Assembly (NCBI GenBank): GCA_937927415.1
Contig: CALBDS010000027.1
Location: 1-14,410 of the forward strand
Direction of reading: 5' to 3'
Length of the DNA stretch: 14,410 bases
Origin: an uncultured Rhodospirillaceae bacterium
GTDB lineage: Bacteria > Pseudomonadota > Alphaproteobacteria > Azospirillales > Azospirillaceae
The notes under the pieces are model-generated. The model was given only the letters and a program-made list of their open reading frames with translations. It did no database searches and was not told the origin of the DNA. Numbering within the stretch: the first letter of the stretch is position 1; each line of letters begins with the position of its first letter. Both the position numbers and the translations under genes were made by a program. Shown one piece after another: positions 5,432-13,890 of this stretch.

Positions 5432-8400
5432 ATGATACTGCTTCGTGCTGGATCGAGCCGCGGTGCAGGAGGGGGGTGGCCGAGCGTTCGCCTTGCCCTC
5501 ATCCTCATCGGGGTGATGCTGCTGGCCGCGGTGCCGTCGGCTCACGCCGGACGAACGGTGATTGCGGCGGAACGCATCACCTCAGCGGACGGCCTGTCAC
5601 AGAATTCCATCAATGCCATTTTGCAGGACAGCGCCGGTTTCATCTGGTTGGGGACTGGCGATGGCCTCAACCGTTATGACGGCCGTGAGATACGGGTGTT
5701 TCGGCATGACCCGAGCAACCCAAGCACATTGGCCGACAATTATATCAGTGCGCTGGTTGAGGCCGGTGACGGCACGCTGTGGGTCGGAACGAATGGTGGT
5801 GGCCTCGACCACTTTGATCCGGCGACCGGTCGTACCGTGCATGCTCAGCACGACGAAGGTGATCCCACATCGCTGCCGCACAACGGGGTGAATGCGCTGC
5901 TTATCGATCAGGATGGCATGCTCTGGGTCGGCACCTCCGGCGGCCTTGCCATCCGGGACAGCCCGACCGGAGGGTTTCATCGACCCGATCTGCGGGGCGG
6001 GATGGTACCTAATCCGCTTGACGTTCGGCTTCTGCGGCAGCGTGCCAACGGTGATGTGTTCATCGGCATTGACGGTGAGGGACTTTACCTGTATCGGCGC
6101 GCCGGGCGCCGCTTCATCAAACTACCGCTGCCCGTTGCGGAGTTGGGCATCAGGGGCGACCTTACGGTCAACGCGGTGCAGGAAATGAACGATGGGACGG
6201 TATGGCTGGCAACCGCCAATGCCGGTCTGCTCCACGTTGCCCTTTCTGCCGAGAGTGTGGCCATTCTGAGCCAGCACCGACAAAACGGCTCCGGTGAAGC
6301 CGCTCTGCCCGAGGATCACCTGACCGCCATCCTGCCTACCCCCGACGAGCGGCTGTGGATCGGCACCAAACGCAGCGGGGTTGTTTACTTCGATCCCGAA
6401 ACTGGCACGGCGTCCGTCTTTCGCAGCAGCCTGGCGGATCCGAGCAGCCTAAGCGGTGACGACATCGTGTCGCTGGTCCGTGATCGCGGCGGAATGGTTT
6501 GGGTCGGGACGTCGGAGCATGGTGTTGCCCGTTTTCCCGAAACGCCGGTCTTTGAACACTATTACCGTGACCCGCTGCGGGACATTCCCCTTCCCGACAA
6601 CACGGTCTGGGCTTTTGCCGAAGGGCGGGATGGCGATGTCTGGGTGGGCACCGCGACTGGTCTGGCGCGCTTTTCCCTTGGCGACCGCCGCTTCGTTCCG
6701 TTGGCGTCTCCCGCTACCATGGTGCCGGCGCCACTCGGCCGGGATGTGCGTGCGCTCCATTTCGACGGAACGGACCTGTGGGCTGGCGTCCTCGGCGAAG
6801 GGGTCGTGCGCTGGAATCCCCGGACCGGCGATATGGTGCGTTACCGCTCAAACCCTGAGGATGCCGCAACGTTGTCCGATGACCGTATCCGCCTGCTATT
6901 GCCCAGACGGGATGGCAGCCTGTGGATCGGTACCCAAAACGGCCTTAACCGGCTCGATCCCGTTACCGGTGCCGTGCGGCGGTACCAGCACGTGCCGTCC
7001 CAGCCGGGCACCCTGCCGCACAATCGGATACGCGCCTTGTTCGAAGACAAAAGAGGCATCCTATGGGTCGGAACCAGTGCCGGCCTCGCCCGTCTTGACG
7101 ATGGCGGTACATTCACCATCTGGCCACGCCGCACCGGCGTAGCGGATGCTCTTCAGGATGGCGACGTTCGTGCCGTCCACGAGGCAGCGGACGGAACGCT
7201 GTGGATCGGGACTGGCCATGGACTGACCCGTTTTCACCCTGAATCCGGACCGGAGCGGACCTATGACGAACGCCAGGGCCTGTTGAATGCCACCATCTAT
7301 GGCATTCTGTCCGACGATGACGGGCGGCTGTGGATCAGCACCAACAACGGGCTGGCGCTGTTCGACCCAAGGACCGAGGCCATTCGCACCTTCACGGTTT
7401 CAAATGGCATACAAGACAATGAGTTCAACTTTGGTGCATGGCTGAAGGCCCAGTCCGGCCTCATGCTGTTCGGTGGGATCAAGGGCTTCAGCCTTTTCCA
7501 CCCGTCAACGGTTACGCGACCGCTTCCGTCGTCGGCCATCCCGACCATTGTGCTTGACCGTTTGGCGGTGCTGGCCGGAGAAAGCTCCCGGGTCGTGACA
7601 CTGGCCCCCGGCGAGCCTTTGCGCATGCGGCCGACGGACGACGCGCTTGAGATCGATCTGGCCGTCCCCCATTTCGACCGCCCGGCGGCAAATCGGTTCA
7701 GCCACTGGATGGAGGGGCTGGATACCGGCTGGACACCGCCGCGCACTGACGGACAGCATGTCCGTTACCCCGCGTTGCCTCCTGGCCGCTATGTCTTTCG
7801 GGCAAGGGGGATCAGTGCGCGAGGGGTGGCGTCGGCGAATGAAATCGTTTTGCCTGTCGAGGTGCCGATGCCCTTCTGGCAGACGCCGCTGGCGTATGCT
7901 CTCTATGCGCTGGTTCTGTGCACCATGCTCTATGGCCTGTACATCATGCGCACGCGCATGATGGCGTCCCGGAACGCATGGCTGCAGGCCGAGGTGGCGA
8001 GCAAAAGCCGGCAGCTCCAGGATCTGCTTGAGAGCCGTAGCCGGCTCTACGAAACCTTGTCCCATGAGTTGCAGACGCCGTTGTCGATCGTGCAATCGGC
8101 ACTCCAGGAACTGGCCCAGCGGTTGCCGGACGACGACGGTCGCCGCAAGGCTGTGGTCATGCTCGACAGCGCGCAGCGGCTGAGCCGCTTGGTTAAACAA
8201 CTTCTGTTGATCGCGCGAATTGACAGCCTCGCACCGGAAGCTGCCGTTGCCACGGTCATTGGTCCGGTTCTCGATGCGCTGCGGCCGGGCGTGGACATGC
8301 TCGCCCAGGCGAAGTCACTGATGCTGCAATGGTGTGTGGACGATACTGTGGAGGTGTCCATTTCCACGGGGGCAATCGAATTGGTGGCACAGAACCTGCT

Positions 8401-9592
8401 GTCAAACGCCATCAAATACACTCCCGCCGGTGGTCAGGTGAAGCTGACGGTGGAGCCGGCTGGGGCGATGGTGCGGCTGGCGGTCGCCGACACCGGCATC
8501 GGGATCGCCCCGGCCGACCACGATGCGGTGTTCCAGCCTTTTGTTCGCGCGACCGATCCCGACGTGCGGCTGCAAGCCGGAAGCGGGCTTGGACTGTCGC
8601 TGGTCCGCGATCTTGTTCATCGTCACGGCGGCAGTGTGCGGTTGGAAAGCCGTCTTGGTGAAGGAACGACGGTTTCCGTGCTGCTGCCACGCCATCAGAC
8701 TCCGCCAGCCGCGGCTGTGCCGGGGTATTCGGCATCGGCGGCCGTCCCGGCGGCGGAGGTGCTCGACCTTCCGGCTGTGCGACGAGGGGAGGGCGAAGCC
8801 GACCGGCCGTCCCTTCTGATCATCGACGACGACCCGAACATGCGGAACTGGCTGTTCCTGCTGCTGCGGGCAGAATTTTCCTGCCATATAGCGGCTACGG
8901 GTGAGGCCGGTCTGGAACTGGCGCATGACATTGTACCCGACGCCGTGTTGTGTGACCTGCTTCTTCCAGCCTGCAATGGCTTGGATGTCGCGCGGGCACT
9001 CCGTTCCGACCCGGTTACTGACCATATCCCGATCATCCTGCTGACCGCGTTGGGCGATGCCGGTTCGCGTGACGCCGGACTGGGCCTGCAAGTTGATGAT
9101 TTTCTGACCAAGCCCTTCGATAACCATGAGCTTGTGCAACGGCTGCGCAATGTTCTGGCCAACCGTGCCCGCGCGCGCGTGGCCATTCAGCGGGAATTTC
9201 TTGCGGCATTTGGTGACCCGCAAGGTGCGGGCAATACGGTAGAGGGTGGGAACGCCCGGGAACAGGCCTTCATGGCCATGGTCACGCGCGCGATTCTGAA
9301 CACCCTATCCGATGATCGGATCAATCAGCCGGAAATCGCCGCGGCCTGCGGCTATTCCCTGAGCAGCTTTCAGCGCAAATTCAGGACCATCGTTGGAGAA
9401 CGGTTCACCACCTATCGGACACGCCTGCGGATGGCCGTTGCCTGTGAACGTCTGCTGGGTGATGATGACATCACCGATATTGCGACCGCTGTGGGATATT
9501 CGACCTCAGCCTACTTCGCCAGCGTGTTCAAGGCCCAGCACGGCGTCACACCACAGGAGTGGCGCATGAGGCACAAGCCTCCCCCGTCTTGA
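5432..9592 (+). CDS. Hybrid two-component system regulator (propeller sensor, kinase, receiver, AraC HTH)
   Basis: A 1386-residue single-chain signalling protein. Residues 1-39 form a signal peptide ending AHA-G. Residues ~45-700 contain 14 W-[LIV]-G-T type propeller blades (near 72, 117, 165, 210, 258, 309, 357, 404, 450, 498, 545, 591, 634 and 680), i.e. two seven-bladed Reg_prop propellers in the periplasm. A Y_Y_Y domain (~738-812) and one membrane helix (~818-838) follow. HisKA has SHELQTP with phospho-acceptor His878. The ATPase domain has N988/N992, D1020-x-G-x-G and G1050-S-G-L-G. The receiver has D1132-D1134, phospho-acceptor Asp1175, Thr1205 and Lys1227. The AraC-type DNA-binding domain is at ~1285-1384. 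All catalytic residues are present. In Bacteroidetes such proteins sense oligosaccharides and switch on adjacent utilisation loci; no such locus is in this window. The ATG has AGAGGGG very close upstream, and no other in-frame start suits the signal peptide. Confident about architecture; ligand and targets unknown. Confidence 0.95.
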   Translation: MILLRAGSSRGAGGGWPSVRLALILIGVMLLAAVPSAHAGRTVIAAERITSADGLSQNSINAILQDSAGFIWLGTGDGLNRYDGREIRVFRHDPSNPSTLADNYISALVEAGDGTLWVGTNGGGLDHFDPATGRTVHAQHDEGDPTSLPHNGVNALLIDQDGMLWVGTSGGLAIRDSPTGGFHRPDLRGGMVPNPLDVRLLRQRANGDVFIGIDGEGLYLYRRAGRRFIKLPLPVAELGIRGDLTVNAVQEMNDGTVWLATANAGLLHVALSAESVAILSQHRQNGSGEAALPEDHLTAILPTPDERLWIGTKRSGVVYFDPETGTASVFRSSLADPSSLSGDDIVSLVRDRGGMVWVGTSEHGVARFPETPVFEHYYRDPLRDIPLPDNTVWAFAEGRDGDVWVGTATGLARFSLGDRRFVPLASPATMVPAPLGRDVRALHFDGTDLWAGVLGEGVVRWNPRTGDMVRYRSNPEDAATLSDDRIRLLLPRRDGSLWIGTQNGLNRLDPVTGAVRRYQHVPSQPGTLPHNRIRALFEDKRGILWVGTSAGLARLDDGGTFTIWPRRTGVADALQDGDVRAVHEAADGTLWIGTGHGLTRFHPESGPERTYDERQGLLNATIYGILSDDDGRLWISTNNGLALFDPRTEAIRTFTVSNGIQDNEFNFGAWLKAQSGLMLFGGIKGFSLFHPSTVTRPLPSSAIPTIVLDRLAVLAGESSRVVTLAPGEPLRMRPTDDALEIDLAVPHFDRPAANRFSHWMEGLDTGWTPPRTDGQHVRYPALPPGRYVFRARGISARGVASANEIVLPVEVPMPFWQTPLAYALYALVLCTMLYGLYIMRTRMMASRNAWLQAEVASKSRQLQDLLESRSRLYETLSHELQTPLSIVQSALQELAQRLPDDDGRRKAVVMLDSAQRLSRLVKQLLLIARIDSLAPEAAVATVIGPVLDALRPGVDMLAQAKSLMLQWCVDDTVEVSISTGAIELVAQNLLSNAIKYTPAGGQVKLTVEPAGAMVRLAVADTGIGIAPADHDAVFQPFVRATDPDVRLQAGSGLGLSLVRDLVHRHGGSVRLESRLGEGTTVSVLLPRHQTPPAAAVPGYSASAAVPAAEVLDLPAVRRGEGEADRPSLLIIDDDPNMRNWLFLLLRAEFSCHIAATGEAGLELAHDIVPDAVLCDLLLPACNGLDVARALRSDPVTDHIPIILLTALGDAGSRDAGLGLQVDDFLTKPFDNHELVQRLRNVLANRARARVAIQREFLAAFGDPQGAGNTVEGGNAREQAFMAMVTRAILNTLSDDRINQPEIAAACGYSLSSFQRKFRTIVGERFTTYRTRLRMAVACERLLGDDDITDIATAVGYSTSAYFASVFKAQHGVTPQEWRMRHKPPPS

Positions 9593-9733
9593 CCGAACTG
9601 GCTCACCTGAGCCATGTGGATCCGCCGGGCACCCGCAGCCGGGCCGTGTGCCGAAGGGGAAGGGTGATGTCAGGCCGCATCCCGGTTCAGGGATCTTCTC
9701 TTTTGCGCTGGGGTGCCCCGCGGCGGGATGGGT

Positions 9734-9762
9734 TTGACGGTATCGGCAGCCTTCGCCACAAT
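9734..9762 (+). promoter_or_regulatory. Possible promoter of the HDAC-like gene
   Basis: TTGACG (9734-9739), a 17-bp spacer and CACAAT (9757-9762), about 70 bp before the start at 9831. It lies in the 238-bp gap after the hybrid regulator, which otherwise shows no gene. Start codons in this gap lead only to a short frame with no recognisable domain. Confidence 0.35.
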
Positions 9763-9830
9763 ACGGTCACCCGCGGCACGGCAGCGGTGGTGACGCCGCT
9801 GGCTCCGCCTTCCAGCGAAAAGACTCCGCG

Positions 9831-10871
9831 ATGAAGTTCGTCTACCATCCCGACGCCGTTCTGCATCGGCCGTCCACCTATTTCAACCGCGGCCTGCTGC
9901 GCAGCCTGCCGGAAAAGCCGGAGCGGATGGACGCCCTGGCCGGTGTCATCACCCGGCGCGGCCATGACCTGATCCGGCCCGACGATTACGGCACCGGGCC
10001 GCTGGCCGCCGTTCATACCCCGGCCTATCTCGCCTATCTCCAGAACGCCCATGCCCGTTGGACCGCCGCCGGCGACATGGGCGACGTGGTGCTGCCCAAC
10101 GTGTCGCGGATGCAGCGTTCCCCGTCCTATCCCTCCGGCATCGTCGGTCAGACCGGCTGGCACATGTTCGACACCTCGGCCCCCATCGGCGCCGACACCT
10201 GGACCGCGGCCCGCGCCGCCGCCAACGCCGCCGTCCACGCCGCCCGTCTGGTGGCGGAGGGGGCCGATACCGGCGCCTATGCCCTGTGCCGCCCGCCGGG
10301 GCATCACGCCACCCGCGATCAGGCCGGGGGGTTCTGTTACCTCAACAACGTCGCCGTTGCCGCCCAGTCGGTGCTGCCCATCCTGCGCGCCCAAGGCCGC
10401 ACGGGCCGCGTCGCCATTATCGACGTGGACCTGCACCACGGCAACGGCACCCAGGATATCTTTTACGAACGCGACGACGTGTTCTTCGTGTCGGTCCACG
10501 CCGACCCGTCGAATTTCTATCCGCACATGGCGGGCTATGCCCAGGAACGCGGTGCCGGCCGTGGCGAGGGCTACACCCTCAACCTGCCGCGCCCGGTCGG
10601 CAGCGACGAGGACGCGGTGCTGGCGGCCATCGGCGAAGGGCTGGCGGCCATCGCCCGCTTCGCCCCCGACATGCTGTTCGTCTCGCTGGGGTTCGACACC
10701 TTCGCCGACGATCCGCTGGCCGCGTTCGGCGTCACCACGCCGGGCTTCGCCCGCATGGCCGCCCTGATCGCGTCCGCCGGCCTGCCCACGGTGCTGGTGC
10801 AGGAAGGGGGCTATGCCATCGACGCGCTGTCGGCCAACCTCGACAGCTTCCTGTCGGGTTTTTCGGCCTGA
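9831..10871 (+). CDS. Acetylpolyamine amidohydrolase / histone-deacetylase-family hydrolase
   Basis: 346 residues, close to the 341 of characterised acetylpolyamine amidohydrolases (Mycoplana ramosa type). It should be a zinc-dependent cytoplasmic enzyme removing acetyl groups from acetylated polyamines such as N-acetylputrescine or N-acetylspermidine. The active site is complete. The paired general base/acid histidines are His158-His159 in CRPPGHHA. The zinc ligands are Asp200 and His202 (IIDVDLHHGNGTQD) and Asp289 (SLGFDTFADDP). The transition-state Tyr328 lies in the EGGY motif. The segment FYERDDVFFVSVHADPSNFYPHMAGYAQE is the family's characteristic substrate loop, which in the Mycoplana enzyme helps make a narrow dimer-shaped pocket for slim cationic polyamines. 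The ribosome-binding sequence is weak. It converges on glcB with a strong hairpin between. Other acyl-lysine or small-amide substrates cannot be excluded. Confident about family, fairly confident about subfamily. Confidence 0.92.
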   Translation: MKFVYHPDAVLHRPSTYFNRGLLRSLPEKPERMDALAGVITRRGHDLIRPDDYGTGPLAAVHTPAYLAYLQNAHARWTAAGDMGDVVLPNVSRMQRSPSYPSGIVGQTGWHMFDTSAPIGADTWTAARAAANAAVHAARLVAEGADTGAYALCRPPGHHATRDQAGGFCYLNNVAVAAQSVLPILRAQGRTGRVAIIDVDLHHGNGTQDIFYERDDVFFVSVHADPSNFYPHMAGYAQERGAGRGEGYTLNLPRPVGSDEDAVLAAIGEGLAAIARFAPDMLFVSLGFDTFADDPLAAFGVTTPGFARMAALIASAGLPTVLVQEGGYAIDALSANLDSFLSGFSA

Positions 10872-10880
10872 AAACGAAAA

Positions 10881-10907
10881 CGCCCCCTCTCCGGCGGAGA
10901 GGGGGCG
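10881..10907 (-). terminator. Strong hairpin terminator between convergent genes
   Basis: A perfect 12-bp stem (CGCCCCCTCTCC with GGAGAGGGGGCG) closes a 3-base loop. On the minus strand it is followed by TTTTCGTTTT, so it should terminate glcB, whose stop lies 21 bp before it. On the plus strand no T-run follows, but it may still stall transcription leaving the HDAC-like gene, which ends 9 bp before it. Confidence 0.8.
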
Positions 10908-10928
10908 CGTTCCGCACGGAAATGATCT

Positions 10929-13097
10929 TTACGCCGCGGCCTTGGCCTTCACCTGACGGCGGCGGGCGTGCAGCACCGGCTCGGTGTAGCCGTTGGGCTG
11001 CTCGCGGCCCTTGAACACCAGATCACAGGCCGCCTGGAAGGCGATGCTGTCATCGAAGTTCGGCGCCATCGGCGTGTAGTTGGGATCACCGGCGTTCTGG
11101 CCGTCCACCACCACCGCCATGCGCTTCATGGTGTCCATCACCTGTTCCGGCGTGCAGATGCCATGGTGCAGCCAGTTGGCGATGTGCTGGCTGGAAATGC
11201 GCAGCGTGGCGCGGTCTTCCATCAGGCCGACGTTGTGGATGTCCGGCACCTTGGAGCAGCCCACGCCCTGATCCACCCAGCGGACCACGTAGCCCAGAAT
11301 GCCCTGGGCGTTGTTGTCCAGTTCCTGGCGGATTTCCTCGTCCGACCAGTTGGGGCGGTCGGCCAGCGGAATGGTCAGGATGTCGGACAGGGCGGCGGCC
11401 TGACGGCTGGCCAGCTGGTCCTGCACCGAGGCCACGTTGACCGCGTGGTAATGGGTGGCGTGCAGCACCGCCGCGGTGGGGGAGGGGACCCAGGCGGTGT
11501 TCGCACCGGCCTTGGGGTGGCCGATCTTGACCTTCAGCATCTCGGCCATCAGGTCGGGCATGGCCCACATGCCCTTGCCGATCTGGGCGCGGCCCTTCAG
11601 CCCGGCGCGCAGGCCGACGTCAACGTTGTTGTCCTCGTACGCGGCGATCCACTTGGTGGCCTTCATGGCCGCCTTGCGCACCACCGGACCGGCTTCCATG
11701 GAGGTGTGGATCTCGTCGCCGGTGCGGTCCAGGAAGCCGGTGTTGATGAACACCACGCGGTTCTTGGCGGCGCGGATGCATTCCTTCAGGTTGATGGTGG
11801 TGCGGCGCTCCTCGTCCATGATGCCGACCTTCAGCGTGTGGCGCGGCAGGCCCAGCAGGTCTTCCACCCGGCCGAACAGTTCGTTGGTGAAGGCCACCTC
11901 GTCCGGCCCGTGCATCTTGGGCTTCACAATGTAGACCGACCCCTTGCGGCTGTTGCGGATCGCACCGCCGTTGCCCTTCAGGTCATGCATGGCGATCAGC
12001 GAGGTGAACACCGCGTCCAGGATGCCTTCGGGCGCTTCCGACCCGTCGGACAGCTTCACCGCGTCGATGGTCATCAGATGGCCGACGTTGCGGACCAGCA
12101 GCAGGCTGCGCCCGTGCAGCGTGATCGGGCCGTTGGCGGTCTGATAGGTGCGGTCCTTGGACAGGGTGCGGACCAGTTCCTTGCCGCCCTTGTCGAAGGA
12201 GGCTTCCAGCGTGCCCTTCATCAGGCCCAGCCAGTTGCGGTAGGCCAGCGCCTTGTCCTCCGCGTCCACCGCGGCGACGGAATCCTCGCAGTCCTGAATG
12301 GTGGACAGGGCGGCTTCCACCACCACGTCGCAGACCCCGGCGGCGTCATCCTTGCCGATCAGGTGGTTGCGGTCGATGCGGATGTCGATGTGGGTGCCGT
12401 TCTGCACCAGCAGCACCGACGACGGGGCGGCGGCATCACCCTGCCAGCCCTTGAAGTGGGCCGGGTCGGCCAGCCCGGTGGTGGAGCCGTTGGCGAGCGT
12501 GACCACCAGCGCGCCGTTGACCACCGCATAGCCGGCGGCGTCGCGGTGGGACGCACCGGCCAGCGGCACCGAGGAATCGAGGAAGTCGCGCGCCCAGGCG
12601 ATCACCTGCGCCCCGCGGGCCGGGTCATAGCCCTTGACGGCGGCAGTGCCGGGGATGGCGTCGGTGCCGTAGAGCGCATCGTACAGGCTGCCCCAGCGGG
12701 CGTTGGCGGCGTTCAGGGCATAGCGGGCGTTGGTGATCGGCACCACAAGCTGCGGCCCGGCCAGGGTGGCGATTTCCTCGTCCACATTGGTGGTTTCGAT
12801 GGCGAAATCCGGACCCTGCGGCAGCAGATAGCCGATGTCGCGCAGGAACGCCTCGTATTCGCCCTGGTCGATGTCCTTGCCGCGGCGGTCGCGGTGCCAG
12901 GCGTCGATGGTGGCCTGCAGCGCGTCGCGCTTGGCCAGCAGATCCCGGTTGCGCGGGGTCAGGTCGTGCAGCAGCGTGTCCAGACCGGCCCACAGCGCGG
13001 CGGGTTCGATGCCGGTGCCGGGCAGGGCCTCGTTCTCGACGAAATCGAACAGGGGGCCGGCGATCTCGATGGCGCCGCGCTTGATCCAGGTGGTCAT
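10929..13097 (-). CDS. glcB: Malate synthase G
   Basis: Starts at ATG 13095-13097 (MTTWIKRGAI) with GGAGGA about ten bases upstream, giving 722 residues, almost exactly the 723 of E. coli GlcB. An in-frame start 375 bp further upstream would add 125 residues foreign to the family. The enzyme condenses glyoxylate with acetyl-CoA to make malate and CoA, in the glyoxylate shunt and glycolate use. Conserved stretches are unbroken: CEDSVAAVDAEDK (~270-282), the catalytic Arg in VRNVGHLMT (R336), the magnesium-binding MDEERRT (E429) and GFLDRTGDEIHT (D457), and GCSKVPDIHNVGLMEDRATL with the reactive Cys614 and catalytic Asp628. The inserted alpha/beta domain specific to form G (roughly 135-260) is present. 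It is a single cytosolic monomer-type enzyme. It diverges from the Rrf2 operon across 283 bp and ends at the strong terminator. Very confident. Confidence 0.97.
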   Translation of the reverse strand: MTTWIKRGAIEIAGPLFDFVENEALPGTGIEPAALWAGLDTLLHDLTPRNRDLLAKRDALQATIDAWHRDRRGKDIDQGEYEAFLRDIGYLLPQGPDFAIETTNVDEEIATLAGPQLVVPITNARYALNAANARWGSLYDALYGTDAIPGTAAVKGYDPARGAQVIAWARDFLDSSVPLAGASHRDAAGYAVVNGALVVTLANGSTTGLADPAHFKGWQGDAAAPSSVLLVQNGTHIDIRIDRNHLIGKDDAAGVCDVVVEAALSTIQDCEDSVAAVDAEDKALAYRNWLGLMKGTLEASFDKGGKELVRTLSKDRTYQTANGPITLHGRSLLLVRNVGHLMTIDAVKLSDGSEAPEGILDAVFTSLIAMHDLKGNGGAIRNSRKGSVYIVKPKMHGPDEVAFTNELFGRVEDLLGLPRHTLKVGIMDEERRTTINLKECIRAAKNRVVFINTGFLDRTGDEIHTSMEAGPVVRKAAMKATKWIAAYEDNNVDVGLRAGLKGRAQIGKGMWAMPDLMAEMLKVKIGHPKAGANTAWVPSPTAAVLHATHYHAVNVASVQDQLASRQAAALSDILTIPLADRPNWSDEEIRQELDNNAQGILGYVVRWVDQGVGCSKVPDIHNVGLMEDRATLRISSQHIANWLHHGICTPEQVMDTMKRMAVVVDGQNAGDPNYTPMAPNFDDSIAFQAACDLVFKGREQPNGYTEPVLHARRRQVKAKAAA

Positions 13098-13329
13098 GAC
13101 CGTCAAATCCTCCGTTGCATCCGCCCGCAGGCGGTAACTTTCTTGCGGTATCAGCGCCGGGCGCAGCGCGGAAATGGCCGGCATGGTTGAACAAACCGGC
13201 ATCAGGGTCAAGGTGGAAGGCGGATGGGATTTTTCGCTCCAACAAAAAACAGTTTCGCAATGTTGAATTTTGCGGCGAACACCCCCGATCCGCCGGTGCC
13301 CCCACCGCCGCCCCGCGTGATAATCAGCC
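13098..13329. promoter_or_regulatory. Divergent control region between glcB and the Rrf2 operon
   Basis: This non-coding space must hold the glcB promoter. On the minus strand, TTGACC with AACCAT 17 bp later (around 13213-13185) is a weak candidate. Further upstream, CAACA (13240-13244) and TGTTG (13261-13265) form an inverted repeat. Inside and beside it, read on the minus strand, the hexamer GCGAAA occurs twice. Such GCGAAA/TTTGC-like repeats recall sites of MerR/XRE-type acetate or fatty-acid regulators, but that is a guess. No small gene is evident here. Confidence 0.3.
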
Positions 13330-13358
13330 TTGACAGGCGCTCTAATCATCGACAAAAT
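13330..13358 (+). promoter_or_regulatory. Likely promoter of the Rrf2-AhpD-like operon
   Basis: A consensus TTGACA (13330-13335), a 17-bp spacer and CAAAAT (13353-13358). The leader is short, about 15 bases, and contains GAGGC before the ATG at 13381. The AT-rich run just after the -10 box would be a natural place for Rrf2 binding and self-repression. Confidence 0.5.
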
Positions 13359-13380
13359 ATATCCACGATTTGAGGCGGAC

Positions 13381-13878
13381 ATGAAACTTGGAGACGGCGT
13401 TGAACAGGCCATCCACAGCGTCCTTCTGCTGAGCGGCCTCAGCCCCACCGGGCTGTTGTCCGCCGCGGCCATCGCCGAATTCCACGGCGTATCGACCAGT
13501 TACCTTCTGAAGCATCTGCAGCCGCTGGCCGGTGCCGGCATCCTGCAATCGGTTCCCGGCCCCAAGGGCGGCTATCGCCTGGGCCGGGCGCCCCAGGATA
13601 TCACGCTGCTCGACATCGTTCTGGCCGTGGAAGGGCCGGAACCGGCCTTTCGCTGCGCCGAGATCCGGCAACGGGGACCGTCCCCGCTGCCGGCCCCGTT
13701 CTACAAGATACCGTGCGCCATCAACGTGGCGATGCTGAAGGCCGAACAGGCGTACCGCGCCGAACTGGCCAAGGTCAGCGTTGCCGATCTTTTGACCGGC
13801 ATTCCCCCCACCATCGGCGATGCCATCGCCGCCCGCACGTGCGCCTTCTTCAAGGAGCACGAACGGAACCGATCCTAA
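13381..13878 (+). CDS. Rrf2-family transcriptional repressor
   Basis: 165 residues from ATG 13381, chosen because MKLGDGVEQAIHSVLLL is the usual Rrf2 opening and GAGGC lies six bases upstream; a start at 13330 would place the -35 box inside the gene. The winged helix-turn-helix follows: LLSAAAIAEFHGVSTSYLLKHLQPLAGAGILQS with the recognition helix at STSYLLKHL (~38-46), and the Rrf2 wing SVPGPKGGYRLGR (~57-69). Then comes ITLLDIVLAVEG. The C-terminal region carries Cys92, Cys112 and Cys154. These are not in the IscR/NsrR close cluster, so an iron-sulfur cluster of the standard kind is unlikely; a thiol switch or another cofactor is possible. It precedes the AhpD-like gene by 12 bp and probably represses both genes. 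Family sure; signal unknown. Confidence 0.9.
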   Translation: MKLGDGVEQAIHSVLLLSGLSPTGLLSAAAIAEFHGVSTSYLLKHLQPLAGAGILQSVPGPKGGYRLGRAPQDITLLDIVLAVEGPEPAFRCAEIRQRGPSPLPAPFYKIPCAINVAMLKAEQAYRAELAKVSVADLLTGIPPTIGDAIAARTCAFFKEHERNRS

Positions 13879-13890
13879 GGAGCGATCCCC

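Noticed and set aside
8402..9223. A 273-codon minus-strand frame within the hybrid regulator
   Set aside because: Antisense to intact ATPase and receiver domains.
9687..10526. A 279-codon minus-strand frame over the HDAC-like gene
   Set aside because: Glycine- and valine-rich shadow of a gene with complete catalytic motifs on the other strand.
10968..13190. A 740-codon open frame on the plus strand
   Set aside because: It is exactly antisense to glcB, lacks any domain, and is rich in repeated His/Val/Gln/Gly; a typical high-GC shadow frame.
13098..13472. Extended N terminus of malate synthase G from a start at 13472
   Set aside because: The added 125 residues do not belong to the family, which begins at MTTWIKRG. 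The shorter form has a good ribosome-binding site and the expected length.
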